A stretch of 64,000 bases of DNA, taken from Halomonas sp. TD01. Lineage in GTDB: Bacteria; Pseudomonadota; Gammaproteobacteria; Pseudomonadales; Halomonadaceae. Shown here piece after piece: positions 60,062-64,000 of this stretch. The position numbers were made by a program, and so were the translations under genes. The number at the start of each line of letters is the position of its first letter. The first letter of the stretch is position 1. The stretch spans positions 2,356,001 to 2,420,000 of the forward strand of contig NZ_OV350343.1 in the NCBI RefSeq assembly GCF_923868895.1. Reading direction: 5' to 3'. Under the pieces are notes generated by a model. The model saw nothing but the letters and a program-made list of their open reading frames with translations. It had not been told where the DNA came from and searched no databases.

Positions 60062-62923
60062 CTATAGTCGAATTTTTTCAGGTTTCCCCAGGTGATAGCC
60101 CTGTCCATACTGAATGCCATATGAAAGAAGAACAGGTATCAGTGCTTCTTGATCGACAAATTCAGCAATAGTTTGCTTCCCGAAGCCTCTTGCGATATCG
60201 GCAATTGCTTTGACAAGCGTGTGGCTATCTGTATCGATAAGTAAGCTGCGAATAAAAGAGCCATCGATTTTAATATAGTCCACAGGGAGCTGACTTAGAT
60301 AGTGAAAACTGCTAAATCCAATTCCAAAGTCATCTAGCGCCGTTCGGCAGCCTAAGTCTCTTACGGTTTGTAGCACGTTGCGGGCTGTTGAGAAATCTGT
60401 TATTGCAGCCGTTTCTGTTACTTCTAAAATGAGATGATGGGGATCAGCGCCGCTGATTTTTAATTGGTCGGCTAGGTATTGTTTTAAACCTAAATCATGT
60501 AAAGATTGGCCTGATAAGTTCACAGCCAACGATAAGCCCTCTTTTTGCAGCGATGTCAGTGCTTCTAAGCTATGGTGCAGCACCCAACGGTCAACTTGAA
60601 CAATTAAACCGCTTTGCTCAGCAACAGGTATAAATTGTGCCGGAGAGACCAAGCTTCCATCGTCATTGCGCATACGTAGCAATACTTCGTAATGCTTAAT
60701 ATCACGGTCCTTGAGCCGCACAATGGGCTGTGCCCACAGTTCAAATTCGTCGTTTTCTAGCGCTTTGTGTAGCCGCTCTACCCAATAGACGCGTTCTTGA
60801 AGCTCATCTTTAGCATTTTCTGCCTGCCTGAGAAGGTACCAGTGTTGATTGCCGCTCTCTTTCGCTTTGTACATGGCCATATCGGCACTCGCTAATAGGT
60901 CAGCTGGCGTTTGCCCATTAACGGGGAACAGCGCGATACCAATGCTGGCAGAAACATGATGTTTTCTTCCGGCGGCTGTAAAGCCAAGGCCGCCCAGCAA
61001 CTGAGAAATGTACTCCGCCACGTTAATTGCCTGTTCGCTGTTAATATCTTCCAGCAGTAGGGCAAACTCATCACCACCGAGGCGGGCAATAATGCTTCGC
61101 TGGCTAAGGTTTAAGAAAAGCGTATCAGCGACTTCTCGTAATAGGCGGTCACCTACATGGTGGCCACTGAGTTCGTTGATCTCTTTAAACTGGTCTAGGT
61201 CTAACAGTAAAACAGCGCCTTCGGCTTGATTAGCGATAGTGTGCTGCAAAGCAGCTTGAAAATAGCGACGATTATAGAGCTCCGTTAATGGGTCGTGTTC
61301 AGCAAGCCATGTCAAACGTGCTTCAGCAGTTTTACGCTCGGTAATGTCTAGTCCAACGGATATTTTAGAAGCATTGTGGTCGTTACTATTTGCCAAAAAA
61401 GCGTGATACCAAACGACGGTAAACGAGCGTTTATCCGAAGTTTGAAATGTCTTTTCTTCCTGGTTGGGAGCACTTAGGTGAGGCACAGTACGGTCATTGG
61501 CATCACTCTTAGTTTCATTCTCGTTGCCATCAGGCAATGCCAAGCGAGCATCTTGATCAAAGATGTCAGAGAAATGGCGTCCAACGATATCTGTGTCTTT
61601 CAGCCCTAGCCTTTCTAGCGTGTAGCCATTAATCAGTTGGATACGCCCCGTGCTATTTTGAACAACAATAAAGACTTGTGCAGTATCGAGCAGGCTATTA
61701 ACAAAATCTCGCTCTTTGGCCAGCTCATCAACGCGCTCGGCTAGCTGCCCACTATGCTCTTGAACGCTCTGTTCCAATGCTTCTAATTGGTGAGAAAGTT
61801 CACGGGTGGAGTCTTCCAAGCTATCTATTTCGTTGGAAAAATGCCGCCAAGAAAAGGGAAGTTTATCCCTCACACGCCGAAACTCACCGTTTGCCAGCGC
61901 GGGTAATAGCCCAGCGACCCGTCTTAGTCGAGCCATTGGGCCTAATAAAATCATCAACAATAATAGCTCGGCAGCTAACCAGCCAACTACGCCCACCACA
62001 AGCAGTGTGTTTGTCGCTGTGCGAATAGCCGCGATCTGAGGGGTGATATCTGAAATAAGCAGGAAATACCCAGTGCTCCGCCAGTCGGCGTCCTCCTCCA
62101 TATACACCGCGCTTAATTCAAAATAACGGTCCATGTATTCAAGGCCGAAAGGCATGTGAACTAGTTGATTCAGAAGGACGCCTTTAGATGCGCGCTGGAG
62201 GACAGAGAGTGTCTGGTCGCGGTTCGTTAGCGCTAAAATATGACCGTTCCAGTCGGCCAGCAGGGGGGCCTCGGCAGGGGTTTGTCCAGCAATGCGGCCT
62301 GTCACCATCAGTGCAATTTCGCTATTGGAGACTTCTTTAGCTTGTCGCGTAACGTCAGCAAGTGAGCGCGACAACACAACCATTCCGATGCTAGCGCCCT
62401 CCATCAGAATGGGAACCGCAGCGAACTGCTGGCATGTCATTGCGCAGCGCAGTGTCGTAATGGGAGATTCTGTGGTCAATACACTGCCTATCCAGCCTTG
62501 GATGGGCAGGTCAATAAGAGGATCGTTGGTGCCTGAGTAGCCAACTCTCACTCCTTGGGTATTAAAAACAAAGATTTCATCAATCCCCGCTTCTAATTGC
62601 AGAGAAGGCCACTGCGCTCTTAATACATCGGCTAACTCATCCTGGTTATTATCTTGCAGAGCGCTTCCCAGCTCCGGCGCCGCAGCGGTTAACCCCGCTA
62701 ACTGGCGTAAGTTATCTGATGAGCGTTGCATCGCTAAGCGTATTTCGCGCTGCTGCCGCTCATGGCTTTCTATACGGCTACCTTCTAACTGCTGAGTAAG
62801 ATGGTGTTGGCCTAACCAGATAAAGAGTGCTACAAGCACTAACAGTAATAGGCTACTCAGCGCGATAACACGCCAAGTCAAACTAAGCCGATGGCGCGCT
62901 TTAGAGGACGAACGTGTGGTCAT
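60062..62923 (-). CDS. Membrane PAS-GGDEF-EAL cyclic di-GMP protein
   Basis: A 953-residue sensor. TM1 (about 15-38) and TM2 (about 303-328) flank a periplasmic sensor of about 265 residues, followed by a HAMP-like and coiled-coil linker, a PAS domain (about 400-525), a GGDEF domain (about 540-695; RLGGDEFALLLED, no RxxD five residues upstream) and an EAL domain (about 710-950). The EAL domain keeps the main metal and substrate motifs (YEVLLRMR with EVL in place of EAL, AVNLSGQSL, LEVTETAA, DDFGIGFSS, DYIKIDGSF), so phosphodiesterase activity is likely. Both activities look possible. A partial porin gene lies upstream on the same strand. Confidence 0.95.
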   Translation of the reverse strand: MTTRSSSKARHRLSLTWRVIALSSLLLLVLVALFIWLGQHHLTQQLEGSRIESHERQQREIRLAMQRSSDNLRQLAGLTAAAPELGSALQDNNQDELADVLRAQWPSLQLEAGIDEIFVFNTQGVRVGYSGTNDPLIDLPIQGWIGSVLTTESPITTLRCAMTCQQFAAVPILMEGASIGMVVLSRSLADVTRQAKEVSNSEIALMVTGRIAGQTPAEAPLLADWNGHILALTNRDQTLSVLQRASKGVLLNQLVHMPFGLEYMDRYFELSAVYMEEDADWRSTGYFLLISDITPQIAAIRTATNTLLVVGVVGWLAAELLLLMILLGPMARLRRVAGLLPALANGEFRRVRDKLPFSWRHFSNEIDSLEDSTRELSHQLEALEQSVQEHSGQLAERVDELAKERDFVNSLLDTAQVFIVVQNSTGRIQLINGYTLERLGLKDTDIVGRHFSDIFDQDARLALPDGNENETKSDANDRTVPHLSAPNQEEKTFQTSDKRSFTVVWYHAFLANSNDHNASKISVGLDITERKTAEARLTWLAEHDPLTELYNRRYFQAALQHTIANQAEGAVLLLDLDQFKEINELSGHHVGDRLLREVADTLFLNLSQRSIIARLGGDEFALLLEDINSEQAINVAEYISQLLGGLGFTAAGRKHHVSASIGIALFPVNGQTPADLLASADMAMYKAKESGNQHWYLLRQAENAKDELQERVYWVERLHKALENDEFELWAQPIVRLKDRDIKHYEVLLRMRNDDGSLVSPAQFIPVAEQSGLIVQVDRWVLHHSLEALTSLQKEGLSLAVNLSGQSLHDLGLKQYLADQLKISGADPHHLILEVTETAAITDFSTARNVLQTVRDLGCRTALDDFGIGFSSFHYLSQLPVDYIKIDGSFIRSLLIDTDSHTLVKAIADIARGFGKQTIAEFVDQEALIPVLLSYGIQYGQGYHLGKPEKIRL

Positions 62924-62948
62924 CTCTGCGTATCCCGTTCAGGTAATG

Positions 62949-64000
62949 CTAAAAGCGCAGTGAAAGCTGGAAGAGCAGCATATTCCAGTGCCGACTTGTT
63001 TCCGACGCCTCGGCGTCCTTGTGTAAGGGTAGCCAGCCAGTACCATCCACATGATGAAATTCACCTGCCAACATCAGGTTGGGCCTGGGCGTCCATTGAA
63101 CGCCAAAGGTAATGTCATCAGCAAATTGGGAATGGGCAGGGCCTAAGCCATTCTGTTCGTAGGCAGTGCCTGAACGGTCATTTCGGTCGTTTACCAAGCG
63201 ATCGAAGCGAATTAACCACTGCCAGTCATTGTCCATGCGGCGCGTATATTGCACATACCAGCTTTCGCCGGTTTTTTTCTGGTCAATGGCGGGATTAAAG
63301 CCATCTAGTTCAATCGTTCTCAGCGCATACTCAGAGGTTAAGCTCCACAGCTCGTCATTGTATTGCAATGAAAATACCCAAGGCTGAAACTGGAAGCTGC
63401 CATTATTTAATGGAGGTTGAGAGTCTTCATAGTCGGCGTTCGCGCTAGCGGTGCTGAGGGCCATCAGAAAGTGCCCACCATCGTCCTCATAGCGTATTTG
63501 GCCAATCGCAGAAGAGCCCGCTTGGAACGACCCCGGAAAACGCTCCAGCCCAAGCGCTAGATCCACATCGTCTTCTATGCGTGCTTTACCAACGCCTGCT
63601 TGAAAGCGAAAAACGCCTGACTGGGTTCTTTCTTCATGGTAAATACTGGCACCATCGCCCGCTATGCCCAGTGAGCGAGTTCGATCAAAATAGATCGACT
63701 GTGGCAATAAGATGCTGGGTCGCGTGAAAGCCACGTCACGGGTTTGGTTATAAAGACCAAAGGGGTTTTTAAATCTACCTATCTGAAGGCCAAGTGTGCG
63801 CTGCTGGTTGGAGACCATCTGATAGTCCACCACGCCGTAATCTAGCGTTGGGATAGCATCGCTAGTTTCACCGCCAGCGCGACGGCTAAGCACCTGAGCG
63901 GCCACCAGCACATTGCGGTGAGGGCGAACAGAAGCGTTAATGCCTATCTCGGTATATTCCAGACTTCCCGCATTATCACTACTGCTGCCGAAGAAATCGT
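62949..64000 (-). CDS. Porin / outer-membrane beta-barrel, 5'-partial (runs off the right edge)
   Basis: The frame stays open to the last base of the window, so the start is outside and the GTG near 63911 is probably internal. The visible 350 residues are beta-strand-rich with alternating aromatic residues and end in FQLSLRF, the terminal Phe expected for insertion by the BAM complex. It resembles general or phosphate-type porins of about 400 residues. It is upstream of the GGDEF/EAL gene on the same strand, 25 bases away, which hints at joint expression. The channel substrate is unknown. Confidence 0.88.
   Translation of the reverse strand, partial: DFFGSSSDNAGSLEYTEIGINASVRPHRNVLVAAQVLSRRAGGETSDAIPTLDYGVVDYQMVSNQQRTLGLQIGRFKNPFGLYNQTRDVAFTRPSILLPQSIYFDRTRSLGIAGDGASIYHEERTQSGVFRFQAGVGKARIEDDVDLALGLERFPGSFQAGSSAIGQIRYEDDGGHFLMALSTASANADYEDSQPPLNNGSFQFQPWVFSLQYNDELWSLTSEYALRTIELDGFNPAIDQKKTGESWYVQYTRRMDNDWQWLIRFDRLVNDRNDRSGTAYEQNGLGPAHSQFADDITFGVQWTPRPNLMLAGEFHHVDGTGWLPLHKDAEASETSRHWNMLLFQLSLRF

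Noticed and set aside
1..64000. Insertion sequences, prophage, CRISPR arrays, tRNA and rRNA genes
   Set aside because: Looked for by eye across the window; no transposase, integrase, spaced repeat array or cloverleaf-type sequence was found.

Overview
The window looks like a stretch of core chromosome from a halophilic gammaproteobacterium of the Halomonas/Vreelandella type. The grounds are the gene content: a Pseudomonas/Halomonas-style arginine succinyltransferase operon with two AstA paralogues, FabV, a DctPQM TRAP transporter, an NfeD/stomatin pair, DUF3581, an NnrU protein and many small Halomonadaceae-type hypothetical proteins. Base composition is moderate and even, apart from one AT-rich divergent promoter region. 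I saw no IS element, prophage, CRISPR array, rRNA or tRNA. Taxonomy is inferred from protein similarity by memory, not from a search.

Layout. 1-6.2 kb: a 5'-truncated unknown gene and an MscS channel, a YebC-type regulator, a LysE exporter, glutathione peroxidase, FabV and a small membrane protein. 6.3-13.7 kb: an AraC-type regulator followed by astC-astA1-astA2-astD-astB, which degrades arginine to succinylglutamate and ends at a 15-bp-stem terminator; astE is not here. 13.7-19.2 kb: a decayed SDR pseudogene, an EamA transporter divergent from a MarR regulator across two near-identical palindromes, a methyltransferase, a WYL regulator divergent from a GST, and bluB. 19.3-30 kb: DUF1294, DUF2252, a membrane diguanylate cyclase, stomatin/NfeD, a His-rich DUF305 protein, a TRIC-type channel, a large AsmA-like protein and DUF3581. 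30.1-33.0 kb: TRAP transporter.

33.0-41.3 kb is the most unusual part: a predicted peptide-ligation/modification locus. It holds two transglutaminase-like proteases, a circularly permuted ATP-grasp/alpha-E fusion, a separate ATP-grasp plus separate alpha-E pair, and a zinc-ribbon metallopeptidase. The separate ATP-grasp looks intact. The fused ATP-grasp lacks about 60 residues around the ATP-binding lysine, and the second transglutaminase ends exactly where its long relatives continue into DUF2126. The locus therefore seems to carry one active ligase and one degenerate, possibly regulatory, copy.

41.5-50.4 kb: methylmalonate-semialdehyde dehydrogenase, an AhpD-like protein, a TPP riboswitch controlling a sodium/solute symporter (predicted thiamine or precursor uptake), CorA, NnrU, an MDR oxidoreductase and a proline-racemase-family protein whose two catalytic cysteines are replaced by Ser and Thr. 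50.4-64 kb: ArfB, DJ-1/PfpI, small conserved proteins, an AraC regulator divergent from an alcohol dehydrogenase, a nitroreductase, a PEP-CTERM-type acyltransferase, a GGDEF/EAL protein and a 5'-truncated porin running off the window.
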